A stretch of DNA of 59,537 nt from a virus (IMGVR_UViG_3300042154_002141:1-59537), one strand, 5' to 3'; numbered from the stretch's first letter, positions 40,365 through 47,898 are shown. The notes: generated from the sequence alone by a model not told the origin. Translations and numbers: made by a program.

Positions 40365-40649
40365 ATGAAATTCAACCACGCAATCGGAGAAATCATAAAA
40401 GAAATCCGCACCGAGGAGAAAATGCTAACGCTACGCCAACTTTCAACGAAGTCGTCTGTGGCTCTTGGTTACATCTCGGAAGTCGAGCGAGGGCAGAAAG
40501 AAGGTTCGTCAGAAATCTTGGAGTGCCTAGCAAAAGCGTTAGATTACGACCTATGCGACTTAGTTATTTTGGCGGGCTGGAGAATGAAAATGCGAGCGAC
40601 AGAATTCGACAAAAAGTTCCTTCTTGACTTGGAACTCCAAAACAAGTAG
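40365..40649 (+). CDS. ClgR-like XRE-family regulator
   Basis: 94 residues from ATG 40365 (AGGAG 5 bases before). IGEIIKEIRTEEKMLTLRQL, then STKSSVALGYISEVERGQKE and GSSEILECLAKALDYDL match the HTH of ClgR/PopR, the actinobacterial activator of clp protease and stress genes (LGYxSEVERGQKExSSE). A phage copy could alter host proteolysis or control phage genes. CAACTTTCAACGAAG (40438) is a repeat copy coding part of the HTH. Confidence 0.88.
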   Translation: MKFNHAIGEIIKEIRTEEKMLTLRQLSTKSSVALGYISEVERGQKEGSSEILECLAKALDYDLCDLVILAGWRMKMRATEFDKKFLLDLELQNK

Positions 40650-40670
40650 ACTTTCAGTAGAAAGGTAAAA

Positions 40671-40940
40671 ATGACCAACTACGCAATCTACGACACCAAC
40701 ACCGATAACATCACGCTCATTGAGGTTCTACCAAGCCTCAAAAAAGCACTCGAACTTCTAAACGAGCAGACCTCCGCAGAACTACGAGTGTTCCGAGCAA
40801 TCACAGAAACACAAATCAAATCACTATGCTACTCCGAGGCTGTGGCTGTGGAAACCAAATTCCGTAGCGAACGCCAAGAAGTAGTCCAAATGATTTCAGA
40901 AACCAAACTAACCAAGCACCAACGCCGATACGGAAAGTAG
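40671..40940 (+). CDS. Unknown 89-residue protein
   Basis: MTNYAIYDTNTDNITLIEVL then SLKKALELLNEQTSAELRVF. Basic C-terminus (KLTKHQRRYGK). AGAAAGGTAAAA precedes ATG. No motif recognised; it lies 6 bases before ssb. Confidence 0.7.
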   Translation: MTNYAIYDTNTDNITLIEVLPSLKKALELLNEQTSAELRVFRAITETQIKSLCYSEAVAVETKFRSERQEVVQMISETKLTKHQRRYGK

Positions 40941-40946
40941 GACAAA

Positions 40947-41345
40947 ATGGCAAAAATCACAATCACAGGTCTAGTAGCGACCACACCACGACACATAGTA
41001 ACCGCAGAGGGATTACCAATAACTTCATTCCGAGTAGCGGAAACCGAGGGCTACACCAGCAACGCTGACGGAAAATACAAGGAACACACGAATTGGTATA
41101 CAATCACTTCGTTCCGTCAGTTGGCTATCAACACCGCAGGTTCTATCCACAAAGGCGAGCGTGTATCTCTAACAGGAAGTATCGTTATCCGAGATTGGGA
41201 TAACGGAGAGCGAGCAGGAACTTCTGTCGAGATTGAGGCAGACAGCATTTCACACGACCTAGCGTGGGGAAACTCCTCATTCACTCGTAATGTCTTGGTT
41301 CGTGAAAAGCCAAGTGCGTTAGAGCCAGAACCAGAAATCGTGTAA
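40947..41345 (+). CDS. ssb: Single-stranded DNA-binding protein
   Basis: 132 residues, OB fold: ITGLVATTPRHIVTAEGLPI, TSFRVAETEGYT, NWYTITSFRQLAINTAGSIH, GERVSLTGSIVIRDW. This is the SSB/PriB fold of actinophages. It ends LEPEPEIV rather than the acidic DDLPF tip typical of bacterial SSBs; that end resembles the EEPEIV tails here. It protects ssDNA in replication. Confidence 0.88.
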   Translation: MAKITITGLVATTPRHIVTAEGLPITSFRVAETEGYTSNADGKYKEHTNWYTITSFRQLAINTAGSIHKGERVSLTGSIVIRDWDNGERAGTSVEIEADSISHDLAWGNSSFTRNVLVREKPSALEPEPEIV

Positions 41346-41464
41346 CAACTTATCGGTAGGTTTTTTATTCTCATTTCCCCTACCGATAACCGCAGAGGGC
41401 TTTGTTTACTTTCACCTCTGCCGAACCCCCCTAGATTGGTTGCTAGGGGGGTTCACCCTTTCTG
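41341..41464 (+). terminator. Two strong hairpins after ssb
   Basis: TTATCGGTAGG / CCTACCGATAA is an 11-bp inverted repeat (about 41349-41390) whose loop is T-rich. It is followed by AACCCCCCTAG / CTAGGGGGGTT (about 41424-41454). The second is a terminator. They mark the edge of the cassette array. Confidence 0.8.
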
Positions 41465-41468
41465 GCCG

Positions 41469-41505
41469 GAAATTGAATAATTCGTGCTCCGCACAGCCAG
41501 AATAA
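41469..41505 (+). repeat. Covarying TCC-loop element, copy 1
   Basis: GAAATTGAATAA box, hairpin GTGC-TCC-GCAC (41484-41494), then CCAGAATAA. First copy of the array. Confidence 0.8.
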
Positions 41506-41585
41506 CTAAAACCTTTTTCAAAAGAAAAAGAACGCCGACCTCGACCCACGCTTGACTTGTCAGCCCAAACCGCTAGACTTGTATT

Positions 41586-41846
41586 ATGGAAAGGAACACA
41601 ATGACTAAACCAACCAAAAAATCAGTTATGTATCTAACCCACGCAGACTACGAATGGCGTGGTATGGAGGAGGGCTGGCGAACAGATGTAATCTACCAAG
41701 ATGAAATGGGTCGCCAAACCGACTACTTCTACTCACCAGACGGAGTAGGTTGCTTGTGGGTAGACACGCTAGAAGAACTACTAACGAACTCGTATGACTA
41801 TGACGAGAACACACCAATCATTATTCTAAGACCAAAGGAGGACTAA
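41586..41846 (+). CDS. Unknown 86-residue protein
   Basis: KSVMYLTHADYEWRGMEEGW then RTDVIYQDEMGRQTDYFYSP. TAGACT (41574-41579) lies exactly 6 bases before ATG 41586; a second ATG at 41601, 5 bases after AAAGGA, would remove 5 residues. Stop and next start overlap (TAATG). Confidence 0.7.
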   Translation: MERNTMTKPTKKSVMYLTHADYEWRGMEEGWRTDVIYQDEMGRQTDYFYSPDGVGCLWVDTLEELLTNSYDYDENTPIIILRPKED

Positions 41847-42094
41847 TGAGTAGCAACTACCCAGAGGGTTCTATGCGTGGGTCTGGTATCTACGCACAGG
41901 AAGTTTCGTATGACGAGTTCGATTGCGAGAACGAGGAGTGCGAAAAAACCAACGAGGCAAGTCAAGCAACAACTGACGATTGGGGCAACTACTCTGTGGA
42001 ATGTGAGTTCTGCGGAGTAACCAACCGAGAGAGTAGCCTCGACCAAGACCGAGATGATTACTTCGCGGACTATGACCCGAATGACGAAAGGTAA
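41846..42094 (+). CDS. Acidic zinc-ribbon protein
   Basis: 82 residues. FDCENEECEKTNEAS and VECEFCGVTNRESS give a C-x4-C and CxxC zinc site; the rest is strongly acidic (DQDRDDYFADYDPNDER). Confidence 0.72.
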   Translation: MSSNYPEGSMRGSGIYAQEVSYDEFDCENEECEKTNEASQATTDDWGNYSVECEFCGVTNRESSLDQDRDDYFADYDPNDER

Positions 42095-42098
42095 CAAA

Positions 42099-42494
42099 GT
42101 GAAAGCCAAAATCACAATCGTAATGGAATACGACACCGAGGACTTGTCCTTTATGATGGGAGAAGAAGTCAATGACGGAAACTTCCTTGAAGTCATAAAT
42201 GACAGGATTATCGAGGACATACTTGACGCATACCGACAAGGTGGCGTTGATGCCCTAGCAACAAAAATCAAACTAACCGAAAGTGAAAAAATGTCAAACA
42301 TCAAATACCCAGATGTAAAAGTAAAACTCACAGGCACAGACGGAAACGCCTTTGCGATTATGGGTGCTGTTCAAAAGGCACTCCGTAAGGCTGGCGTTCC
42401 ACAGACGGAACTTGACGAATACTACAAGGAAAGCACAAGTGGCGACTACGACCACTTGCTACAAACCGCTAGTCGTTGGGTCAAAGTTTCCTAA
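42099..42494 (+). CDS. Two-part protein with YPDVKVKLTGTDGN domain
   Basis: 131 residues from GTG 42099. The second part (from MSNIKYPDVKVKLTGTDGNA, then IMGAVQKALRKAGVP and SGDYDHLLQTASRWV) is a widespread actinobacterial/phage domain usually seen as a stand-alone protein. Here it follows a first part (MKAKITIVMEYDTEDLSFMM) in the same frame, so it is a fusion, or an internal start at ATG 42291 makes it separately. AAAGG lies upstream of the GTG. Confidence 0.72.
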   Translation: MKAKITIVMEYDTEDLSFMMGEEVNDGNFLEVINDRIIEDILDAYRQGGVDALATKIKLTESEKMSNIKYPDVKVKLTGTDGNAFAIMGAVQKALRKAGVPQTELDEYYKESTSGDYDHLLQTASRWVKVS

Positions 42495-42540
42495 CCGATA
42501 GCCCGAATGGAGAAATCCGTTCGGGCTTTGGTTTGCCAGC

Positions 42541-42578
42541 GGAAATTGAATAATTGAGCTCCGCTCAAAACAGAATAA
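42541..42578 (+). repeat. Covarying TCC-loop element, copy 2
   Basis: Hairpin TTGAGC-TCC-GCTCAA (42554-42568) between GGAAATTGAATAA and AACAGAATAA. Confidence 0.85.
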
Positions 42579-42700
42579 TTAAAAACCTTTTTCAAAAGAA
42601 AAAAGTCGCGACCCTCCAAAGTTGGTATTGACAAATGTCGGTGCTGTGTGGTTAGATTGTTATGTGAGGCAAATAGACAATCTCACAAGGAGAAATACAA

Positions 42701-43021
42701 ATGAGCAATAACGAATTTCAGTTGCCAGACGACGCAGTATCTATCACTTCAAAAAAGGTGAAAGACGCTATCGCTGACTTTGTTCAGGCAAAGGCAGACG
42801 AAAAATCAGCAAAGGAACGCAAGGCACAAGCCGAGCAACTACTTCGCGAGGCTCTTGACAAGGCTGGCAAAAAGGTTGGCTATGTTGGCAAGACCAAAGC
42901 GTTCTCGTTGGTATCTAGCAAGAACACTTCGTTTGACCGAGAGATGTTGGAAACTATGTTTCCAGAGGCTTTCCAAGCCACTCTACGGACAACCGAATAC
43001 GACTACATCAGAACTGCGTAG
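42701..43021 (+). CDS. Coiled-coil protein, function unknown
   Basis: 106 residues. LPDDAVSITSKKVKDAIADF then a Lys/Ala/Glu helix, and FSLVSSKNTSFDREMLETMF at the end, a pattern seen in phage proteins next to recombination nucleases, but no nuclease is here. Leader hairpin TGTGAG...CTCACA and AAGGAG precede ATG. Pseudoknot copy 1 starts 11 bases after its stop. Confidence 0.72.
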   Translation: MSNNEFQLPDDAVSITSKKVKDAIADFVQAKADEKSAKERKAQAEQLLREALDKAGKKVGYVGKTKAFSLVSSKNTSFDREMLETMFPEAFQATLRTTEYDYIRTA

Positions 43022-43032
43022 TCGCACCCTCC

Positions 43033-43060
43033 ACAACCTAAGCAAGTTGTAAAACTGCTT
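43033..43060 (+). ncRNA. H-type pseudoknot, copy 1
   Basis: Stem 1 ACAAC (43033-43037) / GTTGT (43046-43050); stem 2 AAGCA (43040-43044) / TGCTT (43056-43060). The two stems interlock, with A-rich loop AAAAC crossing stem 1. Lies in the gap 43022-43465. Confidence 0.65.
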
Positions 43061-43141
43061 ACCACCAAGACTTCGCCTTGTAAGTTCAACATTGAGGTAG
43101 TTTCCCCCCAAACTACATTATTCAGAGATGACATTGGCAAG

Positions 43142-43168
43142 TAACCTGAGCAAGTTAGAAAAAGGCTC
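43142..43168 (+). ncRNA. H-type pseudoknot, copy 2
   Basis: Stem 1 TAAC / GTTA (43142-43145, 43154-43157); stem 2 GAGC / GCTC (43148-43151, 43165-43168); loop GAAAAAG. Both stems differ from copy 1 by paired changes. No gene is evident in the rest of 43022-43465 apart from the hairpin element, terminator-like TACCGAG/CTCGGTA (43215-43243) and the next promoter. Confidence 0.62.
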
Positions 43169-43261
43169 TATTCATAGAAATCTCCTTTCTGTAAATAGTG
43201 TGTTGAGGTCGTCTACCGAGGCGTTATGCTTTCTCCTCGGTAGGCGACTAACGCCTTTGAG

Positions 43262-43299
43262 CGGAAATTGAAAATTGGGCTCCGCCCAAAACAGAATAA
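43262..43299 (+). repeat. Covarying TCC-loop element, copy 3
   Basis: Hairpin TTGGGC-TCC-GCCCAA (43275-43289); GAAATTGAAAA before, AACAGAATAA after. Confidence 0.85.
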
Positions 43300-43383
43300 T
43301 TAAAACCTTTTTCAAAAAAGAAAAAGTCCGCCGACCTCAAACTTGTATTGACAAATGTCAGGGCTTTCGTTTAGACTTGACTT

Positions 43384-43442
43384 AGAACCGAGTGAGATAG
43401 AGTAAAGACCTCCCCCTCATTCACTCTCTCACTCGGTTCTAC
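43384..43442 (+). promoter_or_regulatory. Large leader hairpin
   Basis: GAACCGAGTGAGA / TCTCACTCGGTTC, a 13-bp perfect inverted repeat spanning the expected mRNA 5' end, upstream of AGGAG and ATG 43466. Replaces the short ACAACCAA hairpin used by other cassettes. Confidence 0.7.
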
Positions 43443-43465
43443 CTATCAACCAACTAGGAGAAAAA

Positions 43466-43621
43466 ATGGCAATCAATTACCGAAGAACTTTTCAGGGTGC
43501 GTGGGAACTTTACGCCTCCGACAAAAACGGATACTTAGTATCTCGTCAGTATTTCTTTTACACCAAGCGTGAGGCAACGCAGTTGTTTCGTGCGGAAATG
43601 AAGAAGATAAATAATGGCTAA
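43466..43621 (+). CDS. 51-residue protein
   Basis: MAINYRRTFQGAWELYASDK then NGYLVSRQYFFYTKREATQL. Aromatic and basic, probably a small beta-beta-alpha unit as in many phage hypotheticals. AGGAG precedes ATG by 5 bases. Overlaps the next gene by 8 bases. Confidence 0.72.
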   Translation: MAINYRRTFQGAWELYASDKNGYLVSRQYFFYTKREATQLFRAEMKKINNG

Positions 43622-43835
43622 TGTAGTTTTTATTCAAGACATAAATGGCGACACCATTGACGAAGTTCTCTACTGCTCTGACACCTGTGCCAAATCTGAT
43701 GTTTGGTATTCTGGCTGGTATGGCTGTATGGATAACTACACAACCCCGTTCTGCCCAAACTGCCAAACCGCTATGTATTGGACAGACGAAAACACAAACA
43801 CTCACTATCTAGGAAATGAGGAACAAAATGAGTGA
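43614..43835 (+). CDS. Zinc-ribbon protein
   Basis: 73 residues. CSDTCAKSDVWYSGWYGC and CPNCQTAMYW form a treble-clef zinc site. ATG within the end of the previous gene. Confidence 0.72.
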   Translation: MANVVFIQDINGDTIDEVLYCSDTCAKSDVWYSGWYGCMDNYTTPFCPNCQTAMYWTDENTNTHYLGNEEQNE

Positions 43836-44202
43836 AAAACTAGAAGTAAAAAAGAACTACGGAAGTATCATTATTCCGTTCGCTGTTGATGTAAGAGAGT
43901 TCTGGTCTTGCGTTCTCGGTAGTGGCTGGGAGGAAGGCTCTTGGTGGCAGAAGTGGAAATACAGCGAAGGCTCGGATTGGAACGAACCAGGGTTACTTAC
44001 GCTCTGGTGTGAGGACCCCGAAGATTACGACAAGTTCGTAAAGAAGGAACTCAACATTGATGACCTTGTTCGTGGCTACGCTCTCGCAATCAAAGACGAC
44101 TACCACCACTGCGGGGCAAAGATAGATTGGGAGGACTTGGACTTTTGTGGTTCAGACGCAATCCTTCAATACGCTTTCTTTGGAAAGTTAGTCTACGGAT
44201 AA
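43828..44202 (+). CDS. Unknown acidic, Trp-rich protein
   Basis: 124 residues from ATG 43828 behind GAGGAACAAA. FWSCVLGSGWEEGSWWQKWK, then LRGYALAIKDDYHHC-like helix. A domain of this order (GSGWEE..WW) occurs in phage hypotheticals, function unknown. A terminator (AACCCTCAAC-GAAA-GTTGGGGGTT) follows. Confidence 0.7.
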   Translation: MSEKLEVKKNYGSIIIPFAVDVREFWSCVLGSGWEEGSWWQKWKYSEGSDWNEPGLLTLWCEDPEDYDKFVKKELNIDDLVRGYALAIKDDYHHCGAKIDWEDLDFCGSDAILQYAFFGKLVYG

Positions 44203-44251
44203 ACATTCAACGAACAACCCTCAACGAAAGTTGGGGGTTTTTCGTTGCTCG

Positions 44252-44289
44252 GCGGAAATTGAAATTAGTGCTCCGCACAAACAGAATAA
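44252..44289 (+). repeat. Covarying TCC-loop element, copy 4
   Basis: Hairpin GTGC-TCC-GCAC (44268-44278); GGAAATTGAAATT before, AACAGAATAA after. Confidence 0.85.
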
Positions 44290-44328
44290 TTAAAAACTAT
44301 TTTCAGAAGAAAAAAGTCCGCCGACCCC

Positions 44329-44401
44329 TACTTGACTTGGAATACGGATTGTGGTTGAATTATTATGTGGATACAACCAACCACAGAAAGCAGAGGGCAT
44401 T
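44329..44401 (+). promoter_or_regulatory. Cassette promoter and leader hairpin (type example)
   Basis: TTGACT at about 44332, then the leader hairpin TGTGG-ATACAACCAA-CCACA (44366-44385) and AGAGGG before ATG 44402. In other cassettes the -10 box (TAGACT/TAAACT) lies 17 bases after TTGAC and the mRNA should start at or just before this hairpin. Confidence 0.7.
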
Positions 44402-44848
44402 ATGTCCGAACACGAAAACCCAGAAACACCAACCGAGGAAGTTTCTATTGAAACCCTACTCGCAAAGGTAGCCTCTCTTGAAAGCAACTTGGCTTACAAG
44501 ACCTCGCAGTTTGACCGAGCAATCGCAGACCGCAACGAACTCAAAAGCCAAATCACACAAGCCGAAAATCTTGTCGTTGAGGCTGTCAAGGAAGAAGTGC
44601 TTGACGGCGACAGCGAGTTTGTTACTAGCCTTGCTGAAATCTTTGAGTGGGAACTAACCGAAGAACACTCTGTCAAAATCATCATTGAAGTTACAGGAAC
44701 GATTACCACTCCGCTTGGTAAGTCGCTTGAAGGCTTGGAAGATGAGATTGAAGCCGAAATCTCGCTGTCGTATGACCGCCGAAATGACGGATACGACCTT
44801 GACCTTGACTACGGAACAGAAGTAGAAATCAAAGACCGAGGCTACTAA
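44402..44848 (+). CDS. Coiled-coil protein with acidic beta tail
   Basis: 148 residues from ATG 44402. IETLLAKVASLESNLAYKTS then FDRAIADRNELKSQI is coiled coil; the C-terminal half is beta-rich (TGTITTPLGKSLEGLEDEIE). Followed by a terminator CCACACC-GAAA-GGTGTGG. Function unknown. Confidence 0.7.
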   Translation: MSEHENPETPTEEVSIETLLAKVASLESNLAYKTSQFDRAIADRNELKSQITQAENLVVEAVKEEVLDGDSEFVTSLAEIFEWELTEEHSVKIIIEVTGTITTPLGKSLEGLEDEIEAEISLSYDRRNDGYDLDLDYGTEVEIKDRGY

Positions 44849-44894
44849 ACCGAACCAGAGCCACACCGAAAGGTGTGGTTTCTGGCTTTCTGGC

Positions 44895-44930
44895 CAAAAA
44901 TTGAAATTAGGGCTCCGCCCAGACAGAATA
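44895..44930 (+). repeat. Covarying TCC-loop element, copy 5
   Basis: Hairpin GGGC-TCC-GCCC (44910-44920); AAAAATTGAAATT before, GACAGAATAA after. Confidence 0.85.
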
Positions 44931-45039
44931 AGAAAAACTATTTTCAGAAGAAAAAAGTCCGACGAACCGCTCTTGACGAATGTCAGGCTATCGTGATAAC
45001 CTTGACCTGTGGATACAACCAGCCACAAGGGAGAACACT

Positions 45040-45429
45040 ATGTTATCTGAATACGAATACAACAAAATCATTGAGGCTCTTGGACACGCCGAGCGTAACT
45101 CTCACCCATTCAACCGTTCGTCTTGGCGAGAACTTGCCGAGCGAGCAAAAGCCGAACTTCCATACCTAATGTCGTCAAACGGAGGCAGTTGCCAATGTGA
45201 GGATAGACCCTGTTGCTCTTGCGACAGCGACACCTATCTAACTCCATACAACACCGAGGCAGACCCCGGTGATGTTGCGGACGCTTGGCGTGAGCGTATG
45301 GAGTATGACAATGATGATGATGATGAAGAAGTTTATTGTCACTATTGTAAGCAACTAATCGAAAGCGACAACGAAGATGAGTTGATGAATGGTTTTCACG
45401 ACTTATGCGGAGAAACTCGCGGAGAGTAG
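45040..45429 (+). CDS. Unknown acidic protein with cysteine clusters
   Basis: 129 residues from ATG 45040. A helical start (YNKIIEALGHAERNSHPFNR), CQCEDRPCCSCDSD in the middle, then a very acidic region (DNDDDDEEVYCHYCKQLIES) with a CxxC pair. Its leader hairpin TGTGG...CCACA is at 45008-45027. A terminator CCCTTAGCC-GAAA-GGCTAGGGG follows. Confidence 0.7.
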   Translation: MLSEYEYNKIIEALGHAERNSHPFNRSSWRELAERAKAELPYLMSSNGGSCQCEDRPCCSCDSDTYLTPYNTEADPGDVADAWRERMEYDNDDDDEEVYCHYCKQLIESDNEDELMNGFHDLCGETRGE

Positions 45430-45468
45430 TCAAGACCCTTAGCCGAAAGGCTAGGGGTTTTTCCGCTG

Positions 45469-45503
45469 GAAAATTGAAATTAGGGCTCCGCCCAGACAGA
45501 ATA
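45469..45503 (+). repeat. Covarying TCC-loop element, copy 6
   Basis: Hairpin GGGC-TCC-GCCC (45483-45493). Confidence 0.85.
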
Positions 45504-45612
45504 AGAAAAGCATTTTCCAAAGAAAAAAGCTCGCGACCGACCCACGACTTGACTCAAGTCGCGAAGTGTGAAAGACTAGACTTACGGGACAATCCGTAGA
45601 ATGAGGGAACAA

Positions 45613-46116
45613 ATGACAGAGGAAACACAAGAATACAAGGCAACACTAACCAGCGACTGTGTCTGTGAAATCTATGACGAAGAAACAGGCGAGGCAAAGT
45701 TAGACGAGTACGGCTATCCAGAACGACCTGAATGGTGCTATGACTGTTATCGAGAAGAAGTCTTTCAGTTTTACGACAACTTCCTACCTATTTGGCTAGA
45801 ACGCCGAGGCTTGAAAGACGATGGCAAGGTTATGGTTATCGCTGAGAGTATTCGATGGAATCGTACAAACGGAGCAGGTTTCGTTGATGTGTCTGAAATC
45901 CACAAGGTTATGGAAATCGACGGTGACTTCAAGAACAAGTTTACTATCAAGGGTAACGAGTTGTATGCCGTTCGTTATTCTCACGATGAACCGACAGGGA
46001 CAGGCAGGTGGACATTCACGCCAGCCGAGTCTTGCTCGCAATGTGACGGAGGTATTCCTGCCGAAGTCTACGAAGACGAGAACGGTATCTGTGCCAACTG
46101 TAAGGAATACGAGTAG
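45613..46116 (+). CDS. Zinc-binding protein, function unknown
   Basis: 167 residues from ATG 45613, behind GAGGGAACAA. CVCEIYDEETG and CYDCYREE near the N-terminus, and CSQCDGGIPAEVYEDENGIC then CKEYE at the C-terminus, suggest two zinc sites around a mixed domain. Terminator CCTCTCC-GAAA-GGAGAGG follows. Confidence 0.72.
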   Translation: MTEETQEYKATLTSDCVCEIYDEETGEAKLDEYGYPERPEWCYDCYREEVFQFYDNFLPIWLERRGLKDDGKVMVIAESIRWNRTNGAGFVDVSEIHKVMEIDGDFKNKFTIKGNELYAVRYSHDEPTGTGRWTFTPAESCSQCDGGIPAEVYEDENGICANCKEYE

Positions 46117-46162
46117 TATTCAAGCCGAACCTCTCCGAAAGGAGAGGTGAGGCTGGCTGGCC

Positions 46163-46200
46163 GGAAATTGAATAATTTGAACTCCGTTCAAACAGAATAA
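46163..46200 (+). repeat. Covarying TCC-loop element, copy 7
   Basis: Hairpin TTTGAAC-TCC-GTTCAAA (46176-46192), a 7-bp stem with paired changes against TTTGAGC copies. Confidence 0.87.
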
Positions 46201-46306
46201 GAAAAACAAACATCCAAAGAAAAAAGTCCGCCCGACCATACTTGACCGAGGTTGCCGTAAATGGTAACCTTGTAGTGTGGACACAACCAACCATAAGGAG
46301 ATAAAA

Positions 46307-46591
46307 ATGATGAACACTTCCGCAACCAATAAAACTTGGACACAAATCCAAAAGGCAAATCCTACTTGGTTTAGCCCAGAGTCAATGAAGTTTTGGCAAT
46401 CTATCGTCTACTTCGACACCCTAGCCAAGCACGACGACGGCTGGCGTTTTGTGTCAAGCGAAAAAAACTTTGACGGAACTAAAAACCTTTACACCGTCAG
46501 AGTTGCCACCAAACAAGGAATAGAAACTCTTGGCGAGTTTCAGGGATACACAACCCTGAAAGACGCAAAAGAGGCTTTGCTAATCCTCTAA
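46307..46591 (+). CDS. Unknown 94-residue protein
   Basis: From ATG 46307 after AAGGAGATAAAA. TWTQIQKANPTWFSPESMKF, WQSIVYFDTL, then KNLYTVRVATKQGIETLGEF. Leader hairpin TGTGG...CCATA (46276-46295). Confidence 0.7.
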   Translation: MMNTSATNKTWTQIQKANPTWFSPESMKFWQSIVYFDTLAKHDDGWRFVSSEKNFDGTKNLYTVRVATKQGIETLGEFQGYTTLKDAKEALLIL

Positions 46592-46650
46592 CCAAAGACC
46601 GCCTCAAGCCGAGCCTCCCCCCAATCCCTCGGCTTGAGGTTTTGGTGCGT

Positions 46651-46686
46651 GAAATTCTAAATTGCGCTCCGCGCAAACAGAATAAT
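46651..46686 (+). repeat. Covarying TCC-loop element, copy 8
   Basis: Hairpin TTGCGC-TCC-GCGCAA (46662-46676). Confidence 0.85.
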
Positions 46687-46796
46687 CAAAACCAGAAATC
46701 CAAAAAAAAAAAAAGAACGCGCCGCCTCTCTTGACAGATGTCAGGCAGAACCGCTAAACTGATTATGCGGACACAACCAACCGCGAAGGAGAAACT

Positions 46797-47105
46797 ATGC
46801 TTTCAGCAAGAAACCCAAATGAGTTACCAGACTTCGACTTGTCTCAAGAAGAAGTCAAGAACCTTGTTGCTCTCTGTGGAATTATGGCGATGACCATTCA
46901 CTACGGAGTAGACCCAGATGTTCCAGCAGACGCACTTCCAAAAGACATTGTGGAACACGGCGGAATGCTAGGCTTGATGATGAATGGCATTAGAGCCGCC
47001 GACAAGGCTGGCGAACTAGTCCACAACATTATCGAACGAGCCGAGAAAGCCGAAACCGACAAAGTCAACAAGGCGTTCGAGGAAATCGTAAGTCCGTCTG
47101 AATAA
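46797..47105 (+). CDS. Unknown helical protein
   Basis: 102 residues. LPDFDLSQEEVKNLVALCGI then MAMTIHYGVDPDVP. Leader hairpin TGCGG...CCGCG (46766-46785), AAGGAG. Pseudoknot copy 3 follows the stop by 5 bases. Confidence 0.7.
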   Translation: MLSARNPNELPDFDLSQEEVKNLVALCGIMAMTIHYGVDPDVPADALPKDIVEHGGMLGLMMNGIRAADKAGELVHNIIERAEKAETDKVNKAFEEIVSPSE

Positions 47106-47110
47106 ACCAC

Positions 47111-47137
47111 CCACCTGAGCAAGTGGCTAAACTGCTC
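47111..47137 (+). ncRNA. H-type pseudoknot, copy 3
   Basis: Stem 1 CCAC / GTGG (47111-47114, 47123-47126); stem 2 GAGCA / TGCTC (47117-47121, 47133-47137); loop CTAAAC. The following 47138-47270 has no ORF I can support; a terminator GGGGCTA...TAGCCCC lies at about 47273-47294. Confidence 0.65.
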
Positions 47138-47307
47138 ACTACGAGCCAAGACAGTTTTCTAGAATGTGCTGAGACTTGGCGTCTGCTAGTAGACCGCAAT
47201 ACTAGCCGTTGGTAAGCGGAGTGAGGGCTTAGGAGCAATCCGAAGTTGAGACACGAAAAACTATCGCCAGCAGGGGCTATCTTCGGGTAGCCCCTGTGAC
47301 CTACCGC

Positions 47308-47343
47308 TGAAATTGAAATTCGCGCTCCGCGCAAGCAGAATAA
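47308..47343 (+). repeat. Covarying TCC-loop element, copy 9
   Basis: Hairpin GCGC-TCC-GCGC (47322-47332). Confidence 0.85.
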
Positions 47344-47459
47344 CTAAAAACCTTTTCAGAAGAAAAAAACGCCCGCGCCGACCTCTTGTGTTTGACAAGA
47401 CCGCGTAAGTGTGAAAGAATTATTATGCGGACACAACCAACCGCAGAAAGCAGGACACT

Positions 47460-47852
47460 ATGTCCCTAGATTGGAACGCAGAACGCGTCGCTAATTGGAG
47501 CGAAGGCACTGAGGAGTGGAAAGAAAGCGTTGCTTACTTTTGCTACGCACTTATGGCAATCGGAGTGAACAAGGTTACTAAGGAAAACTTAGGCGACATT
47601 TACACCCGTATCAAAATCTGGAACGCCCTTTACGGCCCCGTTCGTTACCGCTACGACGAGGAAACCAAAGTCAAGACTTCGCTCTATGACTACGACTTCC
47701 TACTAAGCGTAATCGGCTACGGAACCAACGTCAGCAACGAAACGTTCGGCCAATGGATAAAGCGTATCGGCAACCGCACCATTGAGGACAGCCAGCGTAA
47801 CTTCGCTAAATCGCTTGAAAAGGCCGAGGGAATAGAACCCGTCGCAGTATAG
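47460..47852 (+). CDS. Unknown 130-residue protein
   Basis: MSLDWNAERVANWSEGTEEW then FCYALMAIGVNKVTKENLGD. Helical, with a basic C-terminal half. Leader hairpin TGCGG...CCGCA (47426-47445). Terminator CCACCTAA...TTAGGTGG follows. Confidence 0.7.
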   Translation: MSLDWNAERVANWSEGTEEWKESVAYFCYALMAIGVNKVTKENLGDIYTRIKIWNALYGPVRYRYDEETKVKTSLYDYDFLLSVIGYGTNVSNETFGQWIKRIGNRTIEDSQRNFAKSLEKAEGIEPVAV

Positions 47853-47898
47853 CCAACGCCACCTAATCAGAAATGGTTAGGTGGCTTCGGCCATTCGC

